From Rhodobacter sp. (GTDB lineage Bacteria; Pseudomonadota; Alphaproteobacteria; Rhodobacterales; Rhodobacteraceae), in the NCBI GenBank assembly GCA_020250175.1, contig JADCEN010000009.1, positions 1-64,000 of the forward strand: a stretch of 64,000 nucleotides of DNA, written 5' to 3'. Made by a program: the position numbers and the translations under genes. The notes beneath the pieces were generated by a model. It saw only the letters and a list, made by a program, of their open reading frames with translations. It had not been told where the DNA came from and did no database searches. Shown here piece by piece: positions 1 through 8,138 of the stretch; within the stretch, counting starts at the first letter, position 1; each line of letters starts with the position of its first letter.

Positions 1-1
1 C

Positions 2-142
2 TGGTTCTGCGACCCGCACCAATCGGCGGGGAAACAGTCCCCCGGACCGTTTCCTGATCCGCCTCATACCTGGCAAAGAGGATCGAACGAGAACACCAAC
101 GGATTGCTGCGCCAGTTCTTCCCCAAGGGCACCGACCTGAGA
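2..142 (+). mobile_element. IS30-family transposase remnant (C-terminal fragment)
   Basis: Frame 2 starts with WFCDPH and continues with WQRGSNENTNGLLRQFFPKG, which matches the conserved C-terminal DDE-domain stretch of IS30-family transposases (FCDPH...WQRG.NENTNGLLRQ.FPKGTD). About 15 residues separate the FCDPH and WQRG blocks that are normally adjacent; this insertion contains a short palindrome (30-54). Transposase similarity stops at about 142, where the frame continues without a stop into unrelated ATPase sequence. The 5' side lies outside the window. Certainly not a functional transposase at this end. Confidence 0.75.
30..54. repeat. Short palindrome inserted in the IS30 remnant
   Basis: GGAAACAGTCC (30-40) faces GGACCGTTTCC (44-54) across a 3-nt CCC loop; 10 of 11 positions pair. 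It sits within the extra 45 or so bases that split the FCDPH/WQRG motif of the transposase fragment, so it looks like a small palindromic element inserted into, or recombined with, the IS30 remnant. Confidence 0.5.
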
Positions 143-1150
143 GGAACCTCCGGGCGGCTGGCTACTTTCAAGTCGAATTTCGACCAGAAAATGATGTCTT
201 GGTCGCGGCAAAAAGGCACAATGACAATTGAGGCCATCGCAGTTTTCTCCCGCGCCGATGGATCATTCGCTATAGCTGACCCGATTCGAACAATGTTCAA
301 CAAGGGTATTGGCGCGGAAGGGAACCTGAAGCCATCGGACGTTTGGAACGGAAAGCAACCGGTTATTGAAGGGCTTATCCGAAACTGGATAAGGTGGCAA
401 AACTCTTCTGATCATAAGACATTCGACCAGTTCACGACAGTCCTGAAACGCTTATCGCCGGAAGACTTGGGAACACTTGTCCCCGGAGAAAATGTCCGCC
501 TGCCAGGTGATCCGCGTGAAATCCCCACAATCCGCCATCGATATGGTTCGGTTCCAGTAACCCACGCGTCGTCGGGCGTGCAGCGCGTGCTTCTATTGGC
601 ATACTTGATTATCTGGTCGTGGCAAGAGCATGAGATCGCCGCAAAAGGCCTCGGTGTGCCTCCTCTGCGTAGAATGCTCGTAATAGTTGATGAGTTGGAA
701 GCACATCTTCATCCAAAATGGCAACGAATTGTACTTCCAGCACTCCTCGGTACTGGAGACATTCTTAGTGGCGAGCTGGCGATGCAGGTGATAGCCGCCA
801 CCCATTCAACTATGATACTGGCGTCTATGGAAGCTTCATTTGATTCGTCGACGGACAATCTTTATCACCTGTTCGGATTTGGGCCGAATGTCCATTTGGA
901 GGAGAGTCCGTTTGTCCGGTACGGCGATGCCTCCGGTTGGCTCACATCTCCGCTTTTTGGGCTCCGGCACGCACGGTCACGTGAGGCCGAAGCGGCAATC
1001 GAAGATGCTAAGGCCGTTCAACTGTTAGACAGCCCTGATCCGGCCAAAGTGAACGAGATTTCAGATCGACTGCGTCAATACCTTGCAAATGATGACCGTT
1101 TTTGGCCGCGCTGGTTGTACTTTGCTGAGCAAAAAGGCGTTCAAATTTGA
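143..1150 (+). pseudogene. AAA/ABC-type defence-like ATPase, N-terminus lost
   Basis: About 335 residues of an AAA_21/AAA_15-like (SMC/OLD/PtuA-type) ATPase. Visible motifs are an ABC-like signature region (SSGVQRVLLLAYLI, about 565-605), Walker B (MLVIVDELEAHLHP, about 673-714) and a switch-like ATHST (about 801-815). The N-terminal Walker A (P-loop) is absent, because the frame runs straight into an IS30 transposase fragment at about 142. A TTG at 104 could start translation of a chimeric ORF. The stop overlaps the start of the HNH gene (TTGA, 1147-1150), the arrangement seen in ATPase-nuclease defence pairs such as Septu (PtuA/PtuB). GC is visibly lower than in the flanks, suggesting transfer. 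Without a P-loop it should not bind ATP normally. Confidence 0.7.
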
Positions 1151-1757
1151 TCGGAATTGCACTCCGTCCCGAGTATCCTGATTTTGATAGGGACGTACGA
1201 CGACCGGGTGCCGCATTTCTCGCTACATGCCCGAACCCAACTTCTAAGGAGTTCAAGAAGAAGAATTTTTGGCGCAAAGCCACTAAGGAATTGCATTCAG
1301 CTTACTCTGGCGTCTGTGCACATACGGCGATTTACATGCCTCATGGGGGTTCTGTTGATCACTTTCTTCCAAAAACATCTCATCCACCCTTGGCCCATGA
1401 GTGGAGAAATTATCGACTGCCCACGAAAAGATAAACAATATTAAAGGAGACAAGACAGGGATTCTCGATCCATTTGATGTGAAGGATGACTGGTTCTTTC
1501 TTGAGATTCCATCATGCTTGATCAAAGCGAATCTGATGCTTGACAAAGCTCTTCGATCAATGATCAATGTAGCGATAGATTCCTTGACCCTAAATTCCGA
1601 TGATCGTTTCGTGCAGGAGCGATGCGATACCCTTATTGATTACGCTAAGGGCGAAATGAGCATGGAATTTTTGGGGAAACGGTATCCTTTTTTGGCAAAA
1701 GAGGTAAGACGCCAGGGCCTCGACCAGGCAAATCTCTGGGAATTGTTTAAGGTCTAA
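1147..1757 (+). pseudogene. HNH-type endonuclease partner, disrupted by a 1-nt frameshift
   Basis: Two frames together make one protein of about 203 residues. The first (TTG 1147 to TAA 1432-1434) carries YSGVCAH and SVDHFLPKTSHPPLAHEWRN, a DHF.PK...W.NYR pattern typical of HNH/PtuB-like nucleases. The second, readable from about 1419 to 1757, resumes with INNIKGDKTGILDPFDV, which normally follows directly. One missing base in the A-rich tract near 1425-1434 explains the break. Overlap with the ATPase stop implies co-translation. The DHF.PK core remains but the downstream third would not be made. It could be true decay, a sequencing error in the A run, or less likely programmed -1 slippage; no canonical slippery heptamer plus structure is evident. 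Confidence 0.7.
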
Positions 1758-1782
1758 TGTGTTGGAAACACCGTTGTGTTGA

Positions 1783-1974
1783 TCAATCAGTTTCCTTGGC
1801 CTTCGGCCGGACGTCGTCCCGCGCCGGGCCGATCTGCGGCGTGTCGGCCAGACGGCTGGCGGCCTCTTCCAGCCGGTCAAGCACGCGGTCTGCGGCTTGC
1901 GGGTTGTCTTCGGCAATATGCGTCCAGATTGCGATCAGGTCCTCGCGGGCGGCCCGCGTGAAATACACCTGCAC
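1783..1974 (-). pseudogene. parE: RelE/ParE-family toxin, C-terminally truncated
   Basis: GTG at 1974 opens a 63-residue frame beginning with VQVYFTRAAREDLIAIW and containing DRLEEAASRLADTPQIG and ARDDVRP, the N-terminal two thirds of the ParE/RelE fold. Family members are about 95-100 residues and continue after RDD.RP into a conserved beta-strand (roughly GRYVIFYR) and a C-terminal helix; here only KAKETD follows before the stop at 1783. The break coincides with the edge of the low-GC ATPase/HNH patch, so the patch probably replaced the 3' end. GTG is 8 nt beyond the antitoxin stop, the usual operon order. The missing C-terminus should abolish toxicity. Confidence 0.7.
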
Positions 1975-1982
1975 GCTATGGC

Positions 1983-2222
1983 TCAAACAGTGGTCCGGCG
2001 GCTCCGTGCCTCGCGCCGGATATCGGCCATAGCGGTGCAAGGCTCGCAGGGACCGCTCATCACCCCTTCGTCCCACAACTGCCCCAACGAACGCCGGACC
2101 CGCCATTCGCGCAGCGCCTCGCGGATCACTTCGCTGGTCGAGGCGTAGTCGCCACTGCCGACGGCCTCCTGCAGCAGGGCGGCATGTTCATCGGTGATGG
2201 AAATGCTGATCTTCCCGGCCAT
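1983..2222 (-). CDS. parD: ParD-type antitoxin (CopG/RHH family)
   Basis: 79 residues; starts MAGKISISITDEH and continues with a ribbon-helix-helix domain (residues about 3-45: ISITDEHAALLQEAVGSG, then STSEVIREALREW) and a C-terminal toxin-binding tail (LWDEG...IRREAR), the full layout of ParD antitoxins, including a normal length. It should repress its own promoter and neutralise ParE. AGGAGGG lies 6 nt upstream of ATG. The toxin gene directly downstream is truncated, leaving this as an orphan antitoxin that may still protect against related ParE toxins elsewhere. Confidence 0.85.
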   Translation of the reverse strand: MAGKISISITDEHAALLQEAVGSGDYASTSEVIREALREWRVRRSLGQLWDEGVMSGPCEPCTAMADIRREARSRRTTV

Positions 2223-2249
2223 GTCGAACCCTCCTGCGACAAAAGTAGG

Positions 2250-2276
2250 AAAATATCACACCAACGGCAAGGTCAA
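2250..2276 (-). promoter_or_regulatory. Candidate sigma-70 promoter for parDE
   Basis: On the minus strand TTGACC (2276-2271) and TATTTT (2255-2250) are separated by 15 bp, about 27 bp upstream of the parD start. The spacing is short for sigma-70, so this is tentative. RHH antitoxins normally bind just here. Confidence 0.3.
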
Positions 2277-2307
2277 TAAAGGATGCCCCCTTGCTCTGTG
2301 GGGTGAC

Positions 2308-3546
2308 CTACCCCTCCACCCCGGCCCCCCTCCCCGCCCCCTGAAACCACCGCACAATCGCCTCGCGCTCCTGCGGTTCGATATAGCTCAGGTTGGCGGG
2401 GGGCATGGCGTGGCTCACCCCCGCCTGCAGGTAAATCCGCCGCGCCTCATGCGCGATCTGGGCGGGGGTTTCCAGCACCACGCCCTTCGGCGGCCACAGC
2501 ATGCCTGGCCAGCCCGGCTCTGCCGCGTGGCACATCGCACAGCGGCCCTGGACGATGCCCGTCACCTCGTCAAACCCTGGCGCCGAGGCATAGGTCAGTG
2601 CCGTCCCCTGCAGCCGCGCCTCCGGCTGCTGCACCCCCATGGGCGCGGTGGACAGCCAGGCGATGATCAGGAACAGCACCGCCGTCACTGCCCAGGTCCA
2701 GGTCGGGTTGCCCTTTCCGGCATGGCGGCTGTTGAAGTAATGCCGGATCGTTACCCCCATCAGGAAGACAAGGCTGGCGATGATCCAGTTGTACTGGGTC
2801 GCAAAGGCCAGCGGGTAATGGTTCGACAGCATCAGGAACAGCACCGGCAGCGTCAGATAGTTGTTATGCGTGCTGCGCTGCTTGGCGATGCGCCCGTATT
2901 TCGGGTCCGGCACCCGGCCCGCCTTGAGGTCGGCCACCACGATCCGCTGATTCGGCATGATGACCATGAACACATTGGCCGACATGATCGTGGCGGTGAA
3001 GGCCCCCAGATGCAGCAGCGCGGCCCGGCCCGAAAAGACCTGCGTATATCCCCAGGCCATCGCTACCAGGATCACATAAAGCAGCAGCATCAGCCGCGTG
3101 TTGTCGTCGCCGAAGCGGCTCTTGCAGATCGTGTCATAGGCCAGCCAGCCAAAGCCCAGCGACGCCAGCGAAACCAGCACCGCCTGCCAGACTGCAAGGT
3201 CTGCCACAGCCGGATCGACCAGATACAACTCCGCCCCCAGATAATAGACCAGCACCAGCAGGGCAAAGCCCGACAGCCAGGTTGCGTAGCTTTCCCATTT
3301 GAACCAGATCAGATGGTCAGGCAGCCGGTCCGGCGCGACCAGGTACTTCTGCACATGGTAAAACCCGCCGCCATGCACCTGCCATTCCTCGCCGTAAGCC
3401 CCTGGCGGCAGATCGGGCGATTTGCGCAGGCCAAGGTCCAGTGCGATGAAGTAGAACGATGATCCGATCCAGGCGACGGCGGTGATCACATGCGTCCAGC
3501 GCACCGCGAATTCGATCCACGCTTCCAGAACCGCCCAGTCGTACAT
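2308..3546 (-). CDS. puuD: Membrane-bound urate hydroxylase PuuD
   Basis: 412 residues. Oxidises urate to 5-hydroxyisourate, the first committed step of urate breakdown, passing electrons to a C-terminal cytochrome c instead of oxygen. The N-terminal part is the DUF989-type membrane domain with about eight hydrophobic segments (for example WTHVITAVAWIGSSFYF, LLLYVILVAMAWGYT, WAVTAVLFLIIAWL). The C-terminal domain carries a heme-c motif CAMCH (about residue 336) and a distal Met in HAMPPANLS (about residue 381). The start MYDWAVLEAW at 3546 was preferred over an upstream one at 3570 because family members begin there. Divergent from the LysR gene and grouped with uraH, puuE-uraD and allA, which fixes the pathway. 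Confidence 0.93.
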   Translation of the reverse strand: MYDWAVLEAWIEFAVRWTHVITAVAWIGSSFYFIALDLGLRKSPDLPPGAYGEEWQVHGGGFYHVQKYLVAPDRLPDHLIWFKWESYATWLSGFALLVLVYYLGAELYLVDPAVADLAVWQAVLVSLASLGFGWLAYDTICKSRFGDDNTRLMLLLYVILVAMAWGYTQVFSGRAALLHLGAFTATIMSANVFMVIMPNQRIVVADLKAGRVPDPKYGRIAKQRSTHNNYLTLPVLFLMLSNHYPLAFATQYNWIIASLVFLMGVTIRHYFNSRHAGKGNPTWTWAVTAVLFLIIAWLSTAPMGVQQPEARLQGTALTYASAPGFDEVTGIVQGRCAMCHAAEPGWPGMLWPPKGVVLETPAQIAHEARRIYLQAGVSHAMPPANLSYIEPQEREAIVRWFQGAGRGAGVEG

Positions 3547-3655
3547 TGCCTGCCCCCGCTGCCCAGTCAAAGGCTATACCGGGGCCGACTGTTCCGCTAA
3601 TCCTGTTAATGCCGGATCACTTTCAAACCCTGCAGAAGAATGCCCCGCACAAGCC

Positions 3656-4591
3656 ATGTCCTATGTCGCCACGCTCAAGATGTTCGTCCGTGTCTATGAA
3701 CTGGGCAGCATGAGTGCGGCCGCGCGCGATCAGCGCACCTCGGCTGCGGTGGCCTCGTCACGGATCGCGGAACTGGAAAAGCATCTTGGCGTGCGCCTGT
3801 TCAACCGCACCACCCGCAGCCTGCAGCCCACCGAGAACGGGCGGCTGTTCTATGACGGCGCGCTCAAGGTGCTGGAGGCCATCGCCGAGGCCGAGGCCGC
3901 CGTGGGCGACATCGCCCAGAACCCGCGCGGCACGCTGTTTGTGGCCGCCCCCCTGGGCATCGGGCGGCGCGTCATCGCGCCCCATGTACCGGCATTCAAG
4001 TCCGCCTATCCGCAGGTCGATGTGCGGCTGCGCCTGTCCGACCGGGTGATCGATGTCACCGCCGAAGGGCTGGATCTGGCCTTTCACATGGGCCGACTGG
4101 AAGACAGCACGCTGAAGGTCCGCCTTGTGGCAGACTGCCCGCGCCTGCTCTGCGCCGCCCCCGCCTATCTGGCGCGGCGCGGCCTGCCGCAGGATGGCGA
4201 TGCCCTGCTGGCCGACCGGCACGATTGCCTGAACCTGCGCTTTCCCGGCGCGAAAGAATTTCAGTGGACGCTGCAAACGCCGCAGGGGCTACGCCGGTTC
4301 GAAATCACCGGCCCCTTCGAATCGGATGATGGCGATGTGCTGACGCAATGGGCGCTGGACGGGCACGGCATCGTGCTGAAACCGGTGTTCGAGGTCTCCG
4401 GTCACCTGCGCAGCGGCGCGCTGGTTCCCGTGGCCACCGCCACCCCGCCGCTGCCCGTGCAACTGTCGGTCCTCAGCCAGCACCGCCGCTTGCGCGACCC
4501 CAAGGTCAACCTCTTTGCCGATTTCATGGTGGCCCGGATCAAAAGCGTCCTTGCCGATCAGGTCAGGGGCCTGACCCTGCCTGCGCCTTGA
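3656..4591 (+). CDS. LysR-family transcriptional regulator
   Basis: 311 residues. The N-terminal winged helix-turn-helix (about 1-60: MFVRVYELGSMSAAARDQ, SRIAELEKHLGVRLFNRTTR) is followed by a LysR substrate-binding domain (about 88-295) of the CrgA/DsdC-like group (GRLFYDGALKVLEAI...GTLFVAAPLGIGRR). The open frame extends upstream, but MSYVATLKMF is the family-typical start. It is transcribed away from puuD across a 109-bp gap, the usual place for a LysR operator, so urate-responsive control of puuD is likely; the ligand is inferred from context only. Its last 29 bases overlap the convergent NYN gene. Confidence 0.88.
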   Translation: MSYVATLKMFVRVYELGSMSAAARDQRTSAAVASSRIAELEKHLGVRLFNRTTRSLQPTENGRLFYDGALKVLEAIAEAEAAVGDIAQNPRGTLFVAAPLGIGRRVIAPHVPAFKSAYPQVDVRLRLSDRVIDVTAEGLDLAFHMGRLEDSTLKVRLVADCPRLLCAAPAYLARRGLPQDGDALLADRHDCLNLRFPGAKEFQWTLQTPQGLRRFEITGPFESDDGDVLTQWALDGHGIVLKPVFEVSGHLRSGALVPVATATPPLPVQLSVLSQHRRLRDPKVNLFADFMVARIKSVLADQVRGLTLPAP

Positions 4592-5174
4592 CCGGACGCA
4601 GCGCGGCATCATCCAGCGCCAGCCACAGGGCACCGTCCACAAAGCCGCCCCGGATCAGCGCACCGGGACGGCCGGCCTCGGGGTGCTGATCCAGCCAGTC
4701 CCGGAAGCGGTCGTTGGAGACAACCCGCGCGCCGAGGTCGCGCGCCGTCGCCAGAATGGTTGCATCCGCAGGCGTGCCCTTGTCCACCACCATCACACGG
4801 TCCTCCGCCATGCCCAGCATCTTGCTGAAAGCCGCATGATCCAGATAACGCCCCGCAAGCAGATAGCCTGCATTGGCATCAAAGGCGACACCGGGGCTGA
4901 AGCCAAGGTCGGCAAGACGTTCAAGAACCTGGCGCACCGTTTCGATCTGCGGGGCATCGCCCTTCCAGTACATCACGTTGGACCCGTCAACGATCACCCA
5001 CTTCGCGTCAGCGGCGGCGCGCGGTTCCAGCCGCAGAAGTGCCGCGCCGAACAGGATCGCACCCGCAAGGGCGCAAAGCCCCGCAAGCAGTGCCAGATCG
5101 GCCCAGCCCGGCACGCTCAGACCAACCGCGACACCGACGAGGGACACAAGAACAAGCAACAGCGGCACACGCAT
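4563..5174 (-). CDS. Membrane-anchored NYN/Zc3h12a-like ribonuclease
   Basis: 203 residues. Two hydrophobic helices at about 3-25 and 27-48 are followed by a PIN-like NYN domain: VIVDGSNVMYW (first acidic residue), FDANAGYLLAG, VVDKGTPADATILATARDLG and VVSNDRFRDW, giving the D...D...D/N acidic set of Zc3h12a-type RNases. The likely activity is endoribonuclease at the cytoplasmic face of the membrane; the substrate is unknown. It lies inside the urate cluster but has no known purine role. Its 3' end overlaps lysR convergently by 29 nt, which could allow antisense interference. Start ATG 5174 precedes the first membrane helix directly. Confidence 0.75.
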   Translation of the reverse strand: MRVPLLLVLVSLVGVAVGLSVPGWADLALLAGLCALAGAILFGAALLRLEPRAAADAKWVIVDGSNVMYWKGDAPQIETVRQVLERLADLGFSPGVAFDANAGYLLAGRYLDHAAFSKMLGMAEDRVMVVDKGTPADATILATARDLGARVVSNDRFRDWLDQHPEAGRPGALIRGGFVDGALWLALDDAALRPVKAQAGSGP

Positions 5175-5278
5175 GATCGAAAACTATCCTGGCCAGGCGC
5201 GCGATCAAGTCGGATCACGGTGAAATTGCCGAAAGACTGTCGGCAGACCTGCGCTGCCGCCGCGCGCCGGTCCCCCGG

Positions 5279-5632
5279 TCAGCTTCCCCGGTAGGTCGAA
5301 TAGCCGAAGGGCGACAGCAGCAGCGGCACATGGTACTGCGCGCCCGCATCAGGCACCCCGAAGCGCACCGGAATCTCGTCCAGAAACAGGATGCCATCAG
5401 CCCCCTGTGCCCGCAGATAGTCCCCCGCGCAAAAGACCAGCTCATACTGCCCTTCGGTCAGCGCCTTGCCCGCCAGCAGGGCGGCATCCGTGCGCCCGTC
5501 AGTATTGGTCACGGCCTCCGTGATCTTGCGGTGGCTGTTGCCGCTGACGCGGTACAGCAGAATCTTCAGCCCCGCCGCCGGATTGCCCCGCGCCGTATCC
5601 AGCACATGCGTTGTCAGACGACCCTCAGCCAT
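5279..5632 (-). CDS. uraH: 5-hydroxyisourate hydrolase (transthyretin-like)
   Basis: 117 residues, the normal family length. Hydrolyses 5-hydroxyisourate, the PuuD product, to OHCU. Shows the N-terminal signature TTHVLDTARGNPAAG with its active-site His and the diagnostic C-terminal tetrapeptide in YSTYRGS. The start at 5632 (MAEGRLTTHVLD) has AAGGGG 8 nt upstream; a longer reading would add an unconserved Arg-rich leader. Divergent from puuE-uraD across about 148 bp, so both probably share a regulated promoter region. Confidence 0.95.
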   Translation of the reverse strand: MAEGRLTTHVLDTARGNPAAGLKILLYRVSGNSHRKITEAVTNTDGRTDAALLAGKALTEGQYELVFCAGDYLRAQGADGILFLDEIPVRFGVPDAGAQYHVPLLLSPFGYSTYRGS

Positions 5633-5780
5633 GGCATTCCCCTTTTGCCGCTGCCGCCACTCTGCCGCCTTTCGCGCCCAAAGGCGATGCCCCCGCACCT
5701 GGAAAGGTCTTTCGCCAAGATTTTGATAAACTCTGTCGCGCGCACCGCCTAGAACGGACCTGCAGACGACCGGAGGCCCG

Positions 5781-7193
5781 ATGACCCGCTATCCCCGCAA
5801 CCTGCTTGGCTACGGTGCCACCCCCCCCGATGCGCATTGGCCCGGCGGGGCCAAGATCGCCATAAGCCTGGTGCTGAACTATGAAGAAGGTGGCGAAAAC
5901 AGCATCCTGCATGGCGATGCCGCGTCCGAGGCCTTTCTCAGCGACATCGCCGGGGCGGTGCCCTGGCCGGGTCAGCGGCACTGGAACATGGAATCGCTTT
6001 ACGATTATGGCGCGCGGGCGGGGTTCTGGCGGCTCTACCGGCTGTTCACCGGACGCGGCCTGCCGGTGACGGTCTATGGCGTGGCCACGGCACTGGCCCG
6101 CAACCCCGAACAGGTGGCGGCGATGCAATCCGCCGGCTGGGAGATTGCCAGCCACGGCCTGAAATGGGTCGATCACCGCGACATGGCCGAAGATCAGGAA
6201 CGCGCCGCGATTGCCGAAGCCATCCGCCTGCACACCGAGGTGACAGGCCGCCGCCCGACCGGCTGGTACACGGGCCGCTGTTCGGTCAACACCCTGCGCC
6301 TGACCGCCGAACAGGGGTTCGACTGGATTTCCGACGCCTATGATGATGACCTGCCCTACTGGCTGGAGGCGGGCGGGCGCGACCAGCTGATCATCCCCTA
6401 TACGCTGGAAGCCAACGACATGCGCTTTGCCACCGCGCCCGGCTATGCCGAGGGGCAGCAGTTCTTCCAGTATCTCAAGGACAGCTTTGATGTGCTGTAT
6501 GCGGAAGGCGAGGCAGGGGCGGCAAAGATGTTTTCCATCGGCCTGCACTGCCGCCTGATCGGCCGCCCCGGCAAGATCGCGGGCCTGCAACGGTTCCTCG
6601 ACTATGCCCAGGCCCATGATGCCGTATGGTTCCCGCGCCGCATCGACATTGCCCGCCACTGGGCCGCCACCCATCCGCCCAGCCGCCGGGAAAGGCCCAG
6701 CCTGATGGACCGGGCCGCGTTCGTGACACGCTTTGGCGGCGTGTTCGAACATTCGCCCTGGGTCGCCGAACGCGCCTTTGCACTGGAACTCGGCCCCGCG
6801 CATGACAGTGCCACGGGCCTGCACAATGCGCTGTGCCGCGTGTTCCGCAGTGCCCCGGCAGAGGAACGTCTGGGCGTGCTGACAGCGCACCCCGATCTTG
6901 CGGGCAAGCTGGCAGAGGCGAAACGGCTGACGCCGGACAGCAGCCGCGAACAGGCCGGCGCGGGCCTGGATGCCCTGACCGACGCCGAACGCGAGACCTT
7001 TCAGCGGCTGAACGCGGCCTATGTGGCCAGGCACGGCTTTCCCTTCATCATCGCCGTGCGGGACAATACCAAGGCATCGATCCTTGCCGCCTTTGAAACC
7101 CGGCTGGCCAATGACCGCGACAGCGAATTCGCCACTGCTTGTGCCCAGGTCGAACGCATCGCCGCCCTGCGGCTGAAGGACATGCTGCCATGA
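5781..7193 (+). CDS. puuE-uraD: Fused allantoinase (PuuE) and OHCU decarboxylase (UraD)
   Basis: 470 residues, two enzymes in one chain. Residues about 1-305 are the polysaccharide-deacetylase-fold allantoinase (NYEEGGENS, GWEIASHGLKWVDH, GWYTGR), which opens allantoin to allantoate. Residues about 315-470 are OHCU decarboxylase (VFEHSPWVAERAF, AHPDLAGK, SREQAGAGLD, FPFIIAVR), which makes (S)-allantoin from the UraH product. OHCU decarboxylase and allantoinase act consecutively, so the fusion couples formation and use of allantoin. ATG 5781 follows ACCGGAGG. Its stop overlaps the next start (ATGA). Confidence 0.93.
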   Translation: MTRYPRNLLGYGATPPDAHWPGGAKIAISLVLNYEEGGENSILHGDAASEAFLSDIAGAVPWPGQRHWNMESLYDYGARAGFWRLYRLFTGRGLPVTVYGVATALARNPEQVAAMQSAGWEIASHGLKWVDHRDMAEDQERAAIAEAIRLHTEVTGRRPTGWYTGRCSVNTLRLTAEQGFDWISDAYDDDLPYWLEAGGRDQLIIPYTLEANDMRFATAPGYAEGQQFFQYLKDSFDVLYAEGEAGAAKMFSIGLHCRLIGRPGKIAGLQRFLDYAQAHDAVWFPRRIDIARHWAATHPPSRRERPSLMDRAAFVTRFGGVFEHSPWVAERAFALELGPAHDSATGLHNALCRVFRSAPAEERLGVLTAHPDLAGKLAEAKRLTPDSSREQAGAGLDALTDAERETFQRLNAAYVARHGFPFIIAVRDNTKASILAAFETRLANDRDSEFATACAQVERIAALRLKDMLP

Positions 7194-8032
7194 CCCCCTA
7201 TTACAGCCCGACCGGCGGCCTGCCGCCGCAGACCGCCCTGCACACCGGGCGTGCCGTCTTCACCGAAGCCTATGCGGTCATCCCCAAGGGCGTGTTTTCC
7301 GACATCGTCACCAGTTGCCTGCCGGGGTGGCGCAGGACGCGCCTGTGGCTGATCGCCCGCCCGATGACGGGTTTCAGCGAAACCTTCAGCCAGTATGTGA
7401 TGGAGGTGGCCCCTGGCGGCGGCTCTGACGCGCCGGAAAATGACCCCGGCGCGCAATCGGTGATCTTCGTCACCGATGGCGTGATCGCGCTGACGCTTGG
7501 GGCAGAGACGCACGAACTGGATTCCGGCGGTTATGCCTATATTCCCGCCGGAACACCGTGGCGGCTGCATGCCGAAGGCGATGCGCCCGCCCGCTTTCAC
7601 TGGATCCGCAAGATCTGGGAACCGGCTGCGGGCCTGGACAGGCCTGTGCCCTTCGTCACCAACGAACGCAGCATCGCCCCCGTTGCAATGCCGGAAACCG
7701 ATGGCCGCTGGGCCACCACGCGCTTTGTCGATCCGGCCGATCCCGCGCATGACATGCATGTCAACATCGTCACCTTCCTGCCGGGCGGGGTCATTCCCTT
7801 CGAGGAAACCCATGTGATGGAGCATGGGCTTTATGTGTTGCAGGGCAAGGCCGTGTACCGGCTGAACCGCGACTGGGTCGAGGTGGAGGCGGGCGATTTC
7901 CTGTGGCTGCGCGCCTATTGCCCGCAGGCCTGCTATGCCGCCGGCCCCGGCCCGTTCCGCTACCTGCTTTACAAGGATGTGAACCGCCACGCCAGGCTGC
8001 GCGGCCCCGGTGCCTTTGCCCCGCTGCCATGA
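7190..8032 (+). CDS. allE: (S)-ureidoglycine aminohydrolase (bicupin)
   Basis: 280 residues, bicupin. Converts (S)-ureidoglycine to (S)-ureidoglycolate plus ammonia, in a Mn-dependent reaction. Cupin 1 spans about 55-140 (DSGGYAYIPAGTPW) and cupin 2 about 180-270 (PFEETHVMEHGLYVLQGKAVY, VEVEAGDFLWLRAYCPQACY) with the metal-binding E.H...E...H...Q set of the family. Starts within the stop of puuE-uraD (ATGA), so translational coupling is expected. The enzyme that supplies its substrate (allantoate amidohydrolase, AllC) is not in this window. Confidence 0.9.
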   Translation: MTPYYSPTGGLPPQTALHTGRAVFTEAYAVIPKGVFSDIVTSCLPGWRRTRLWLIARPMTGFSETFSQYVMEVAPGGGSDAPENDPGAQSVIFVTDGVIALTLGAETHELDSGGYAYIPAGTPWRLHAEGDAPARFHWIRKIWEPAAGLDRPVPFVTNERSIAPVAMPETDGRWATTRFVDPADPAHDMHVNIVTFLPGGVIPFEETHVMEHGLYVLQGKAVYRLNRDWVEVEAGDFLWLRAYCPQACYAAGPGPFRYLLYKDVNRHARLRGPGAFAPLP

Positions 8033-8060
8033 CCATCCTCTTTCTGCCCGGACCCTGTCC

Positions 8061-8114
8061 ATTATCTGTTCCCAAATATCCTCCGGGGGTGCGGGGGTGG
8101 AAACCCCCCGCCCC
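8061..8114. repeat. Dispersed hairpin repeat, copy 1
   Basis: Core ATTATCTGTTCCCAAATAT (8061-8079) followed by a G-rich/C-rich hairpin (GCGGGGG at 8091-8097 pairing with CCCCCGC at 8105-8111). A second copy with the same core, orientation and hairpin position is at 44786-44831. It fills most of the 106-nt gap between allE and allA, so an RNA hairpin forms inside this operon. Confidence 0.7.
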
Positions 8115-8138
8115 GTCCGCCCGGGCAGTGCAGCCGTC

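Noticed and set aside
1425-1440. Programmed -1 frameshift in the HNH gene
   Set aside because: No canonical X XXY YYZ slippery site in the correct frame and no obvious downstream pseudoknot; the neighbouring genes are also broken, so decay or a sequencing error is simpler.
5175-5278. Small gene or terminator between uraH and the NYN gene
   Set aside because: Only a 5-bp GCCGA/TCGGC stem and no coding frame with a start and RBS.
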